In this document: positions 1 to 9,500 of the stretch, piece after piece
Layout of the letters: each line of letters opens with the position of its first letter
How positions within the stretch are numbered: position 1 is the stretch's first letter
NCBI GenBank assembly: GCA_000403215.2
Contig: KE159528.1
Location: forward strand, 12,754 to 49,107
DNA: 36,354 nucleotides
Origin: Lachnospiraceae bacterium A4
GTDB lineage: Bacteria; Bacillota; Clostridia; Lachnospirales; Lachnospiraceae
Direction: 5' to 3'
Position numbers and translations under genes: made by a program
Notes under the pieces: model-generated
Seen by the model: the letters and a program-made list of their open reading frames with translations, nothing else
Told to the model about the DNA's origin: nothing
The model's database searches: none

Positions 1-2
1 GC

Positions 3-68
3 ATAACGCAGATAATTCAGGAACAGCAGGATGAGTCCGGAACCTACTGGGGTTCACGGGCTTCTTAA
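3..68 (+). CDS. Possible 3' end of an upstream gene (partial)
   Basis: One frame is open from the left edge and stops with TAA at 66-68, giving a 21-residue tail that ends in TYWGSRAS. The composition looks protein-like, but the piece is too short to identify a family. It would be convergent with the alpha-galactosidase operon. It may be chance. Confidence 0.3.
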   Translation: MTQIIQEQQDESGTYWGSRAS

Positions 69-180
69 GCAGCGCAAACTTTTTACTCACAAGTATAATA
101 TATGTTTCTAATAAATTGGTCAACCCTGAATCACTTACGTGCATGTCATTTCCGCAAACAAGATTTCCGTAAGACATAAA

Positions 181-210
181 AGTCGGGCAGGGGAATCCCC
201 CTACCCGACT
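181..210 (-). terminator. Terminator of the alpha-galactoside operon
   Basis: The arms AGTCGGG and CCCGACT enclose an AGGGG/CCCCT stem with an AAT loop. On the minus strand the hairpin is followed by TTTTATG. It overlaps the stop codon of the alpha-galactosidase gene (201-203), so it should end the minus-strand operon. Confidence 0.7.
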
Positions 211-2381
211 ATTTCCATGTAGATTTGATATGCCCGATACTCGCCCATCTCTACCGGCATCGGCATTCCTGCTGCCATCAGCGCAGAACCGTGATAGCAG
301 ATGCCTGTCGCGGCATCCCTGTAGACCGCATTGGGGTCCAATCCTTTCAACCGGACATAATTTACAGTCATATTTCCGTGAATCTCCTGCATCACCACAC
401 TGAGCAGTACCTGCTCCCTGTCCTCCGACACAAATGCCCACGCTGCACAGGCATCCTCAAACGGATTGGACAAACGGTAATAATCTCCTTTACAAATCAG
501 CCCTTCGTACTTTTTATAGCGGGTTATCTGTTCCTGAATTTCTTCCTTCTCCTCCTCGGAGAGCAGATCTGGATTAAATTCATATCCAAACGTGCCCGCC
601 ATCGCAACCACACTGCGCGTGTGCAGACTGGTGATTCTGCCAGTCTGGTGATTTGGCACCGCAGACACATGGGAGCCAACCGCACAAGCCGGATAAAAGA
701 ACGACGTCCCATACTGGATGCGCAGGCGGTCAACCGCGTCTGTGTTGTCGCTGCACCAGATTTGCGGTGTGTAATACAACATGCCCGCATCAAACCTGCC
801 GCCGCCACCGCTGCATCCCTCGATCAGCATATCTGGATAGCGATGCATCAGTCTCTCGAGGAACTCGTATACACCGCGCACATAGTCATATGTCACTTTC
901 CCCTGCGCGTGTTCTATCGAGTAGATATCGGTGAGGCTGCGGTTCATATCCCACTTCACATACTCGATATTTCCCTGATCAAGCACCGCACAGATCTGGT
1001 CAAAAATATGATCACGCACTTCTTTTCTCGAAAAATCAAGCACTAGCTGGTTGCGCGCGCGGACAGGTTTTCTCGACGGAATCTGAATTGCCCAGTCAGG
1101 ATGACTGCGGTAAATATCACTGTCCTCCGATACCATTTCCGGCTCTATCCAGATGCCAAACCTGACACCAATGTCATTAATGCGCCGCACCAGCTCGCCC
1201 AGCGTACAGCCCAGTTTCTTTTCATTGACCTGCCAGTCGCCCAGCCCGCTGTTGTCGTCATCACGCTTGCCAAACCAGCCGTCGTCCATCACAACCATGT
1301 CAATGCCAAGCGCTGCTGCCTGCTCGGCCAGCTTGTAAATCGTCTCCCCGTTAAAATCAAAATACGCCGCTTCCCAGCTGTTGATCAGCACTGGTCTGGA
1401 CTGCTGGCTGTATTTTCCGCGGCAGACATGTTCCCGAATACAACGGTGATATCGTTTCGACAGTTCTGCAAAGCCCTCTGCGGAATAGCAGAGAATTGTC
1501 TCCGGTATCGTCAGTGTCTCCCCATTTTCCAAAGGATAATGGAACAAGTCACTGTGCAGCCCCATCAACGCGCGGGTATGCCCATACTGGTCGCGTTCCG
1601 CCTCACACAGAAAGTTTCCGCTGTAAACAAAGACCATGCCATAGCAGCTTCCCGTGTTCTCTGTCGCATCTTTCTCTGCAATGATGACCGCCGGATTATA
1701 CTGATGGCTGGAAGTTCCCCTGCGGCTGCCAATGGACTGACAGCCGTGCGAGATTCTTGTCCGCTGAAAATTCCGCTCCATCGCATGCCGCCCGCAAAAA
1801 CTGATAAAATCATACTCCCCACTCATGAAATCCAGACAAGCCGAGGACGCCTTTTCCACACAAACCGGCTCAGCGCCGATGTTCATGATCTCCGCACTCC
1901 GCGTGATAATATCCATCTCCTCGAGCACACCGTACAACAGCCGCACCTGAACGCCACTGACAGAATCCTTTATCATGATTTCCAGCGTTTCCGCCTCATG
2001 TTCCCCCGCATACACAGCAGGAAGCCCGCTTAATGTATATTTCCCCTTTTTTATCTCATGGCTGACATAGCGCAGATCACAATACTCAGAACCGTCCGCA
2101 TTGCGAATCACCAGCGCTGTGTTCCTGTAATCGCCTGTCCCCAGATGTGGATACTCCTGCGGCAAAGCATCCATCGAATACGTCCGGTCATTTCCGGCGT
2201 CCGCCGGATTTCCCGAAAAGCCTCTGTCATAGTAGGTCAGCAGATAGTCCATATTTCCCGAAATCCGCTCACCATAATACAGATGCAGCAGGAAACCCAG
2301 CCGGTCAACCTTCATCTGATAGGTCGTGTGTTTTGTGTTTAACGTAAATAGTTGCTTATCCTGTTGAAATTCAATAGCCAT
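201..2381 (-). CDS. Alpha-galactosidase, glycoside hydrolase family 36
   Basis: This enzyme hydrolyses terminal alpha-1,6-galactose from melibiose, raffinose or stachyose. The 726-residue length is normal for bacterial GH36. The N-terminal half is the beta-sandwich typical of the family and the (beta/alpha)8 catalytic barrel starts near residue 325. The nucleophile motif YVKWDMNR lies at 474-481 with Asp478. The GCSGGGGRFD loop is at 522-531, and the acid/base aspartate lies in the SDNTDA motif at 544-549. There is no signal peptide, so the enzyme is cytoplasmic and acts on imported sugar. AGGAG precedes the ATG with normal spacing. It is the last gene of the transporter operon, 19 bases after the second permease gene. 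The exact substrate is inferred. Confidence 0.95.
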   Translation of the reverse strand: MAIEFQQDKQLFTLNTKHTTYQMKVDRLGFLLHLYYGERISGNMDYLLTYYDRGFSGNPADAGNDRTYSMDALPQEYPHLGTGDYRNTALVIRNADGSEYCDLRYVSHEIKKGKYTLSGLPAVYAGEHEAETLEIMIKDSVSGVQVRLLYGVLEEMDIITRSAEIMNIGAEPVCVEKASSACLDFMSGEYDFISFCGRHAMERNFQRTRISHGCQSIGSRRGTSSHQYNPAVIIAEKDATENTGSCYGMVFVYSGNFLCEAERDQYGHTRALMGLHSDLFHYPLENGETLTIPETILCYSAEGFAELSKRYHRCIREHVCRGKYSQQSRPVLINSWEAAYFDFNGETIYKLAEQAAALGIDMVVMDDGWFGKRDDDNSGLGDWQVNEKKLGCTLGELVRRINDIGVRFGIWIEPEMVSEDSDIYRSHPDWAIQIPSRKPVRARNQLVLDFSRKEVRDHIFDQICAVLDQGNIEYVKWDMNRSLTDIYSIEHAQGKVTYDYVRGVYEFLERLMHRYPDMLIEGCSGGGGRFDAGMLYYTPQIWCSDNTDAVDRLRIQYGTSFFYPACAVGSHVSAVPNHQTGRITSLHTRSVVAMAGTFGYEFNPDLLSEEEKEEIQEQITRYKKYEGLICKGDYYRLSNPFEDACAAWAFVSEDREQVLLSVVMQEIHGNMTVNYVRLKGLDPNAVYRDAATGICYHGSALMAAGMPMPVEMGEYRAYQIYMEIVG

Positions 2382-2400
2382 ACGCGTTTTCTCCTAATAC

Positions 2401-3246
2401 TTATTTTACTGCACCGTTTACCACACCGTTCAAAATCTGCTTCTGGCAGACAATATAGAAAATCAGTATCGGAATCAGTGACAGCAGGTAAGAAGCAAAT
2501 GCCAGATTGTAATTTGTGCCGAACTGTGTCTGGAAATTGAGCTGTGCCAGCGGCAGCGTATTCTGTTCAGAACCTGCCATGATGACCAACGGTGTCATCA
2601 CGTCATTCCACACTGACAGAGCAGTCAGAACCGCTACAGTCGCGTGCATCGGACGCATAATCGGGAAAATGATTTTCCAGTATGTTCTCCATGTGGAAGC
2701 CCCGTCCACCTTCGCCGCCTCCTCGAGCGCCATCGGGATATTGACAAGATAACCGGAATACAGCATAACATTCATCGGCATGTAAAATACAACATACAGG
2801 ATAATGACACCAAACCAGTTCGCCAGCCCCAGTTCAGCCGTCTGCTTTGCCAGCGGCATCATCAGGATTGCGAATGGAACAAACATACCACTCACGATAA
2901 ACAGATAGACAAAACTGTAAAATTTGCTGTGGCTCTTGTTTCTGCCGAGCGCATAGCCCATCACAGAGTGAATCGTGACGGAAAGCACTACTGTCAGCAG
3001 CGTGATCAACACACTGTTTCTGAGTGAGTTCCAGAAATCTGTCACACGCATTGCCTCTCTGAAATTGTCAAGACTCCATGTCTTAGGGAGGGACAAAATG
3101 CCACTGACGCTGTTTGTCATCTCCGCAGGCTGCTTAAATGCGATAATGATTGTCATATAGAGTGGGAACGCAATTGCAGAAAGACCTAAAATAAGCACAA
3201 CCATCGCTGTCCAGTTTGTTTTCCTTTTTATCATATCTTCCTTCAT
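2401..3246 (-). CDS. Sugar ABC transporter permease, MsmG/MalG type
   Basis: This is the second membrane subunit of a CUT1-type carbohydrate importer. Its 281 residues show about six hydrophobic segments. The cytoplasmic EAA loop that docks the ATPase is at about 175-196 (EEAAKVDGAS, then a conserved Pro after the IIF stretch). The ATG overlaps the stop of the first permease by one base (TAATG), which implies translational coupling. GGAGGAG lies eight bases upstream. The context with a GH36 enzyme indicates alpha-galactoside uptake, as in the streptococcal Msm system, but substrate specificity cannot be read from the permease. Confidence 0.93.
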   Translation of the reverse strand: MKEDMIKRKTNWTAMVVLILGLSAIAFPLYMTIIIAFKQPAEMTNSVSGILSLPKTWSLDNFREAMRVTDFWNSLRNSVLITLLTVVLSVTIHSVMGYALGRNKSHSKFYSFVYLFIVSGMFVPFAILMMPLAKQTAELGLANWFGVIILYVVFYMPMNVMLYSGYLVNIPMALEEAAKVDGASTWRTYWKIIFPIMRPMHATVAVLTALSVWNDVMTPLVIMAGSEQNTLPLAQLNFQTQFGTNYNLAFASYLLSLIPILIFYIVCQKQILNGVVNGAVK

Positions 3247-4112
3247 TATAACTGCTCCTCCTTCTTACCAGTAAATTTCATCTGTGCTACAGAAACCGTC
3301 ACGATTACCAAAAAGAATATCACCGCATTGGCGCTCTGGAAGCCAAACTGTCCGCCAGACATACCATTGTTGTAGATCAGGTAAGAGATTGACTCTGTAC
3401 TCTGTGCAGGACCGCCCTTGGTCAACGCCATAATCTGATCAAATACCATCAGGAAATTTTTCACGCACAATACCATATTAATAGAAAAGAATGGAATGAT
3501 CAGCGGAAAAGTCAGGTAGCGGAACTGCTTCCATCCTGTCGCGCCGTCCAGTCCGCCCGCCTCGTACACGTCCTCCGGCACAGTCTGCAAGCCAGAGATG
3601 TAGATGATCGTGTTCATCGCAATCGCCTGCCATGCACAGACAATCACAATACCAATCCAAGCTGAGTCTGGATTTGACAGTATACTTTTGCTCAATGACT
3701 CAGAGCCAATCATTGCGCCCATCGCCGGAAGAATATATGTAAAAAAGTAATTGAAAATATAACCTACAACCAGTGCGCCGAGAATGTTTGGCAGAAAGTA
3801 TGCACCCCTGAAAAAGCTCTTCGCCCGTATCCTGCCATTCAGTGCCAGCGCTAAAATCAGACTAATCACATTCACCACAATCGTTGAAGCAATTGCAAGC
3901 TTAAATGTAAACAAGTAAGATTTTCCGACACGCGCGTCCGTAAACAAATCTGCATAGTTGCGCAGTCCTACCCAGTCATATGAACCAAAGCCCTTAAAAT
4001 TCGTAAAGCTGTAGATGACGCCGCGAATCAGCGGAATCGTGTTGAAGCACACAAACAATGCTAAAATTGGAATCGTAATCAACAAAAACGTCCTTTTTCT
4101 CTCATTTTTCAT
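3246..4112 (-). CDS. Sugar ABC transporter permease, MsmF/MalF type
   Basis: This is the first membrane subunit of the CUT1-type importer. Its 288 residues start with a cytoplasmic basic stretch and hold about six transmembrane segments. The EAA docking loop is at about 182-203 (YEAGGLDGATGWKQ). It follows the binding-protein gene by 18 bases and overlaps the next permease by one base, so all belong to one operon. It pairs with the MsmG-like subunit to form the membrane channel. AAGGGG about ten bases upstream supports the ATG at 4112. Confidence 0.93.
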   Translation of the reverse strand: MKNERKRTFLLITIPILALFVCFNTIPLIRGVIYSFTNFKGFGSYDWVGLRNYADLFTDARVGKSYLFTFKLAIASTIVVNVISLILALALNGRIRAKSFFRGAYFLPNILGALVVGYIFNYFFTYILPAMGAMIGSESLSKSILSNPDSAWIGIVIVCAWQAIAMNTIIYISGLQTVPEDVYEAGGLDGATGWKQFRYLTFPLIIPFFSINMVLCVKNFLMVFDQIMALTKGGPAQSTESISYLIYNNGMSGGQFGFQSANAVIFFLVIVTVSVAQMKFTGKKEEQL

Positions 4113-4130
4113 AGTCCCACACCCCTTCTC

Positions 4131-5411
4131 TTAATTTCCATGCGTTTTTTCGTATTCCTGAACCATACGGATAATGTCCCTGTTGTAACGCAGCCAGTCG
4201 GTATCAAATTTCTTTAGAAATGCATCCACATCCTTCTGAATCAGGAAGGTCTGAATCTGTGCATCGACTGCCATCTCCGACGGATAATAGTGATCCTGAT
4301 AGTCTGTCATTTTGCCCTCTGCAATGTGCTGGTTCATACCGTCCAGCATGGGAGACAGGGTAAAATTGCCCTCCTTGCAGGGAATTGCAATCTGTGCGTC
4401 GATATACTGCTGGAGATTCTCCTCCGCAAGCAGGAAGTCCAGCACCTTGTATGCAGCCTCCTTATTCTTGCAGTCCGCCATCACGCAGAACTGAAGGTCA
4501 ATACCGGAGTTCAACGTATTCTTTGCGGCATCGTCATTTGCAGGCATCACGAAGGAGTCAATGTTCAAATCGGGATTTACTGACAAAATCTGTGGGATTG
4601 CATAGCTTCCGATGGGATACATTGCTGCCTCGCCACGCGCAAAGGCGGTACAGGCATCATTGTAGCTGAATGCAAAGGGGTCCTCCACACTGTATTGCAG
4701 CAGGTCGAGATACTTCTCTGACACCTCGCGGTACTCCTTCTCAAAGGTCGTCTCTCCCCTGTTTACCTGCTTTGTCACATCGGCAGGTGCAAGGCTGACT
4801 GCCATGGCATTCCACGGTGCAAGACACGTCCACGTGTCCTTGAAGCCAAAATAAAATGGCAGGATTCCTTCCGCCTGAATCTGATCACAAAGCGTTTGCA
4901 TTTCTGTCCAGTTCTGGGGAATCTGCCAGCCATGTTCCGCAAACATATCCCTGTTGTACAGCACGCCTGCTGCATTCGCTACATATGGAACGGCAAAGAT
5001 GCCGTCTGTTGGGACTAACTCCAATGCCTCGTCCGTGTCAAGATATGCCTGATTGATGTCCTGCAAACCTGCATAGTCTGAAACGTCCGCCAAAATCTCT
5101 GCATCCACGAAATAGGAGTAATTGATATCTCCTCCGATTCCTATGATATCAGGGTAGTCCTCGCGGATAAACCTTGTCTTTAAAATGGTCATCGCATCAT
5201 TGGGAGAACTGATCTTTAACTGGATATCATCATGCTGCGCGTTGAACTTCTCTTCCACCATCGCAAAGTAACTCGCTGCTTCCGGCTTGTACTGGACAAT
5301 CTCAATCTTTGTCTTGCCATTGTTGTCCGAGGATGCACAACCCTGAACACCCGCCGCCGCTGCGATACAGCATAATGCCATCCCTAAGTGCCTTACTGCT
5401 TTTCCTTTCAT
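4131..5411 (-). CDS. Extracellular sugar-binding lipoprotein, MsmE type
   Basis: This is a family 1 solute-binding protein that would capture alpha-galactosides outside the cell and deliver them to the permeases. The signal peptide is basic then hydrophobic and ends in a lipobox VQGC with the lipidated Cys25, so the mature protein is tethered to the membrane. The 426-residue length fits the family. AAGGAGG precedes the ATG. It is the promoter-proximal gene of the operon, downstream of a divergent region shared with the AraC regulator. The operon has no ATPase gene, so a shared MsmK-like ATPase elsewhere must power it (inference). Confidence 0.92.
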   Translation of the reverse strand: MKGKAVRHLGMALCCIAAAAGVQGCASSDNNGKTKIEIVQYKPEAASYFAMVEEKFNAQHDDIQLKISSPNDAMTILKTRFIREDYPDIIGIGGDINYSYFVDAEILADVSDYAGLQDINQAYLDTDEALELVPTDGIFAVPYVANAAGVLYNRDMFAEHGWQIPQNWTEMQTLCDQIQAEGILPFYFGFKDTWTCLAPWNAMAVSLAPADVTKQVNRGETTFEKEYREVSEKYLDLLQYSVEDPFAFSYNDACTAFARGEAAMYPIGSYAIPQILSVNPDLNIDSFVMPANDDAAKNTLNSGIDLQFCVMADCKNKEAAYKVLDFLLAEENLQQYIDAQIAIPCKEGNFTLSPMLDGMNQHIAEGKMTDYQDHYYPSEMAVDAQIQTFLIQKDVDAFLKKFDTDWLRYNRDIIRMVQEYEKTHGN

Positions 5412-5438
5412 TCTATTTTATCCTCCTTTTTCTTGATA

Positions 5439-5505
5439 AATATAGTTTAACATACCTTAATGCTATCGTAAATTGCATCATTTTGCTTATTTTATACCTT
5501 AATGC
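5439..5505 (-). promoter_or_regulatory. Promoter of the alpha-galactoside operon with AraC-type direct repeats
   Basis: On the plus strand ATACCTTAATGC occurs at 5452-5463 and again at 5494-5505. The copies are 42 bp apart, close to four helical turns. On the minus strand a possible -10 TATATT lies at 5439-5444, so the proximal repeat overlaps the -35 region, where no good hexamer is seen. That layout fits activator-dependent transcription by the divergent AraC-family protein. A weaker copy, AAACCTTAAT, is at 5581-5590. The assignment to this regulator is inference. Confidence 0.5.
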
Positions 5506-5650
5506 CGCTTAATCAGAATTAGCTTGAAGTCATCTAGCATTTTGGTATATACTGTATTATAATTGTATACTATGTATATCAAACCTTAATTTGCAAATAC
5601 TTGGCTGAACACATTGCCATACATTAAAATATGAGAAGGGAATTTGTATT

Positions 5651-6508
5651 ATGAGCGAAGTCATTTTTTCCGTATTTCCAAGTGAGAATTTTATAGATTT
5701 AGGATTGTACCAGTTTGGCTGGGAGAAATGCGACCCGTCACACTCGTTTGGTCCCGCGGCGAGAAACCACTATCTGTTTCACTACTGTATTTCCGGCACA
5801 GGCATCTTGTATAGCAACAATACAAAGGGCGAGTCCGTTCTCTATCCGATTAAGAGCGGACAAGGGTTTATGTGTTTTCCAAACCAGATTACTATGTACA
5901 TTGCCGACCATGAAATTCCGTGGGAATATGTGTGGCTTGAGTTTGACGGGCTGCGCGCAAAAGAGACGATCGAACTGACCGGGCTGAGCGTAGATCAGCC
6001 TGTGTACAAGGCACGTTATAAAGATTTGGCAGACTTGATGAAGTCGGAGATGCTCTACATTGTCAGCCATAAGGAGGAATCGCCCTTTCACCTGATCGGG
6101 CATCTCTATCTGTTTCTTGACAGCCTTGTGCGCTCGTGCAGCCTGACAAAGCTCAACAGCGGTAACGGACTGCGCGATTTCTATATTCGAGAGGCCGTCA
6201 CATTTATCGAGCAGAATTTTCAGAATGCAATATCTGTGGAGGATATCGCGGCTTCCTGCGGCTTAAACCGAAGTTATTTCGGAAAAATCTTTCATGAGAA
6301 TATGGGAAAATCACCGCAGGAATTTCTGATTTCCTATCGTATGACAAAGGCGGCGGAGCTCTTGAAGCTTACAAACCTGTCCATCTCCGATATCAGCAAC
6401 GCCGTCGGCTATCCAAACCAGCTGCACTTTTCGCGCGCCTTCAAAAACGTGTATGGCGTCTCGCCCAGACAGTGGCGGTATGAGCATCACGCTTTACCGC
6501 AGGAGTAG
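5651..6508 (+). CDS. AraC-family transcriptional regulator of the alpha-galactoside operon
   Basis: This 285-residue protein has an N-terminal cupin-like sugar-sensing domain (about 20-150) and a C-terminal double helix-turn-helix (about 185-282). The latter holds the typical ISVEDIAASCGLNRSYF segment and the family signature around VGYPNQLHFSRAFKNVYG. It is divergent from the binding-protein gene, as MsmR and RafR are from their transporters. It probably activates that operon when the sugar is bound. GAGAAGGG lies ten bases before the ATG. The ligand is inferred from the neighbours. Confidence 0.92.
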   Translation: MSEVIFSVFPSENFIDLGLYQFGWEKCDPSHSFGPAARNHYLFHYCISGTGILYSNNTKGESVLYPIKSGQGFMCFPNQITMYIADHEIPWEYVWLEFDGLRAKETIELTGLSVDQPVYKARYKDLADLMKSEMLYIVSHKEESPFHLIGHLYLFLDSLVRSCSLTKLNSGNGLRDFYIREAVTFIEQNFQNAISVEDIAASCGLNRSYFGKIFHENMGKSPQEFLISYRMTKAAELLKLTNLSISDISNAVGYPNQLHFSRAFKNVYGVSPRQWRYEHHALPQE

Positions 6509-6552
6509 CCGGCTGGCAAGCGGACATGACTGCCTTCCGCAGATACCCCTTA

Positions 6553-9500
6553 TCATCTGCTGACAAAGTAGACATCGGGCAATATGATGGGATACTCCTG
6601 CCCGTCCGTCGTATCTGTCCAGCCGACCACAAAGCGCACGCTCGCACTCTCCATCACATAGCCCTGCCTTTGATATTTCTCGATTTCTTCCAAAAACTTT
6701 TTGGAAAAACGAACCACCTGAACGGTTTTGCCGTCCGACGCTACCGAAAGCCCGGACGCACTCGTCAAAAGCTTTGCACCAGAGACAATTCTCTGGATAA
6801 GATTTTTCTTATCCTTGAAGAAGCCAAGATAGACGTCCTTATGTGATAGCTGCATCAGGATTTCTTCGGGGCGCCCATACAGGGTACTGTCCACCTGCGC
6901 CCTCACGTTCCCCGTGATCAAGCGGTCAAAATCTTTGTTGTTATAAAAGAGATACAAGTCCTTTTTCGCCCTTGTCATGCCCACGTACAGCAGCCGTCTG
7001 CGCTCGTCCGTGTCAAACGAAACATGGTCGTCAAGCATCATAACCACCTCGTCAAACTCCCTGCCCTTTGACTTGTGCATTGTGGACACGACCACGTCCC
7101 GGCTGTCATTTTCGAAAAAGTCCTCGATGTTGGATTCATGCAGAAACACCTCCAAGTCCGAGCGGTACTTCCGTTTGTTCGCCAGTGCAAACGCTTCAAG
7201 AATGGCAAGGCACAGCGCCAGATTGGTGCTGTCCTGATAGACCGATGCCATCCTGTCTCTTGCCGCGTCCCACAGCTTTTGTGGTATCACAGGTGTATCC
7301 AGCTCTTTTGTAATTCTTTTCATAAAAAAGCGCAGCTCAATCATATTGTACAGATCAAACCCGTCATTGGACTGAATCAGCTTCGCCCGAATGCCTTTTT
7401 TCTTTAGAAGTCCCACGACGCGCAGTGTCTCGTCGTTCGTGTTGGTGAGAATGCACACACTTCCCCTGTCCCGCACCTTGACTGCCTTTGCCGCCACAGG
7501 CTCCTCAAGATTTCTGCTGGCGCACTGTATCAGCTCTACCACGCCCGGCGCTCCGTCCTTCACAGCAGTGATCGGCGCGCTTTTCATTCTGTGCGAGATC
7601 TGCCGCACAAACTGATTGGCAAACGCTACAATATTGCCTGCGCTTCTGTAATTGTCCAGCAGCTCATACTTTTTCGCATTGTCCCGCGCCAGAAACTCCT
7701 CAAAATACCGGGAACTCGACCCGCGGAACTCATAGATATTCTGGTCGTCATCGCCCACTGCAATCACGCGCAGATCATCATTGCGCTCAATCAGGGCACT
7801 GACAAGCCTGTACTCATTCTCGTCCATGTCCTGTGCCTCGTCAATCACGAGCACTGTCTTTGTAATCCGCCCGATTTCCACGTCACCGTTTGCAATCATC
7901 TGTGACGCGTCCTGCACAACGGTCTTGGCATCCTCGAGATTCCCCATACGGCCAATCAAGTCAAAGCAATACGAATGAAATGTTTTGATTTCTATAAAGC
8001 CCGCCGCATTTCCGATTAAATCATACAGACGTCTGCGAAACTCCGTCGCTGCCGCCCGCGAAAATGTCACCATCAAAAGCTGTTCATGCTTCACATCCTC
8101 CAGCAGCATCAGCGAGGCGAGCTTGTGCACAAGAACCTTTGTCTTTCCACTCCCCGGTCCTGCCGCCACTACAATATACTTTGACACATCATTGTCGATA
8201 ATCTCCCGCTGCACATCGGACAACTCCGCAAAGAGCTTATTATACTTTTCGGGCGTGATATTCCGGTTAATCTCATTTTTGCGGTTTCCCTTGAAGTACT
8301 TGGCAATAAACAGTTTGTAGTCCATCTGAAAATAGTCGTTTACAAACTGTAACGCCTCATCATAATTTCTGACCATCATATTGGCAAACTCACCCACAAT
8401 ATGAATCTGCTGCATCTTCTGTTTATAGTATGCATTCAGGCTTTTATAGTCGTCTGCCTTATAGCGGATTTTGTTGTCCATCTCAAGCCGTGTAATCTGC
8501 ATTCCACTGTACAGCACAAGGAAACCGCCCTCTAGTTTCATGGCATCAATCTTCGCCAGATAGAGAAGTGCATCCTCAATATCTTTATCCGTAATATTCT
8601 CTGTAATATTCTCCGCTGTGTTCTGTTTTGCATTCTCCTTACCGGGCTGGGCTGCGCTTTTTTGGTATTGCGTCTTTAATTCCAATATGGAAAATCCCAC
8701 CGCCTGCTGCTCCCCGCTGTCCGCTGTCTCCCTGCTTTTCTCAAATAAATACTTCACGATAAAGCCAGACAGCCGGATACACTGCTGCCGCTGTTCCCAA
8801 AACGCCTCGGCAGAAAGTTCCGGCACAATAATGGTTCTTGCGGTCGTGTTCTCGATGCTCTTTTTGATATATTTCTTGATTGTCCAATAATAAAGCACTG
8901 TCTTGAATGCATTCACTGTCGCATTTTTTACGCCGCTGCTGACTGCACTTTCATTTAACTCTTTGAGGTTGATGCACTGCCCCTCACCACTGAGCTGGCC
9001 GATGAGAAACTGCTCTAGGGCGGCATATCTTTTCAGCACATTGAGCGACTTGTTCTCCGTGTCCGTCTTTAAGACAAACGCTGTCAAATCCTTTGTGTTT
9101 GCTAAGATATTCTCCTCCCGCAAAATCTGAATCAGCTTGAACGTCTCCTGCCGCTCGATGCCGAGCCTGTCCGCAATGTAATCCACCCTAGACTCCGCAT
9201 CGTCGTTTTGTGCATTTGCCACACTCCTTGCCGAGATCAGCATACTCATGATGCGCTTGGCATTTAGGCGCTCATTTTCACTCATTTTCATCGACGCTTC
9301 TATCTTGAGCGCAGCTTCCATCATATTTTTGACAAGAATACTCGTGGCATAGATGTGCGGCACGTTCTTCCCGCGCTTGAGATAGCCGGCGTTCTCCAAT
9401 GCCTGCACCGCTGTCCTGACGCGCGTCTCTACGTCTGCCACCGTCTCGTCCCATCCCGCCTGACGCGCGATCTCGAGCGGTGTGCGCTGTATGATGGCTC

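Noticed and set aside
225-2033. Long plus-strand open frames opposite the alpha-galactosidase
   Set aside because: They are antisense to a gene with clear catalytic motifs and have no ribosome sites or family likeness.
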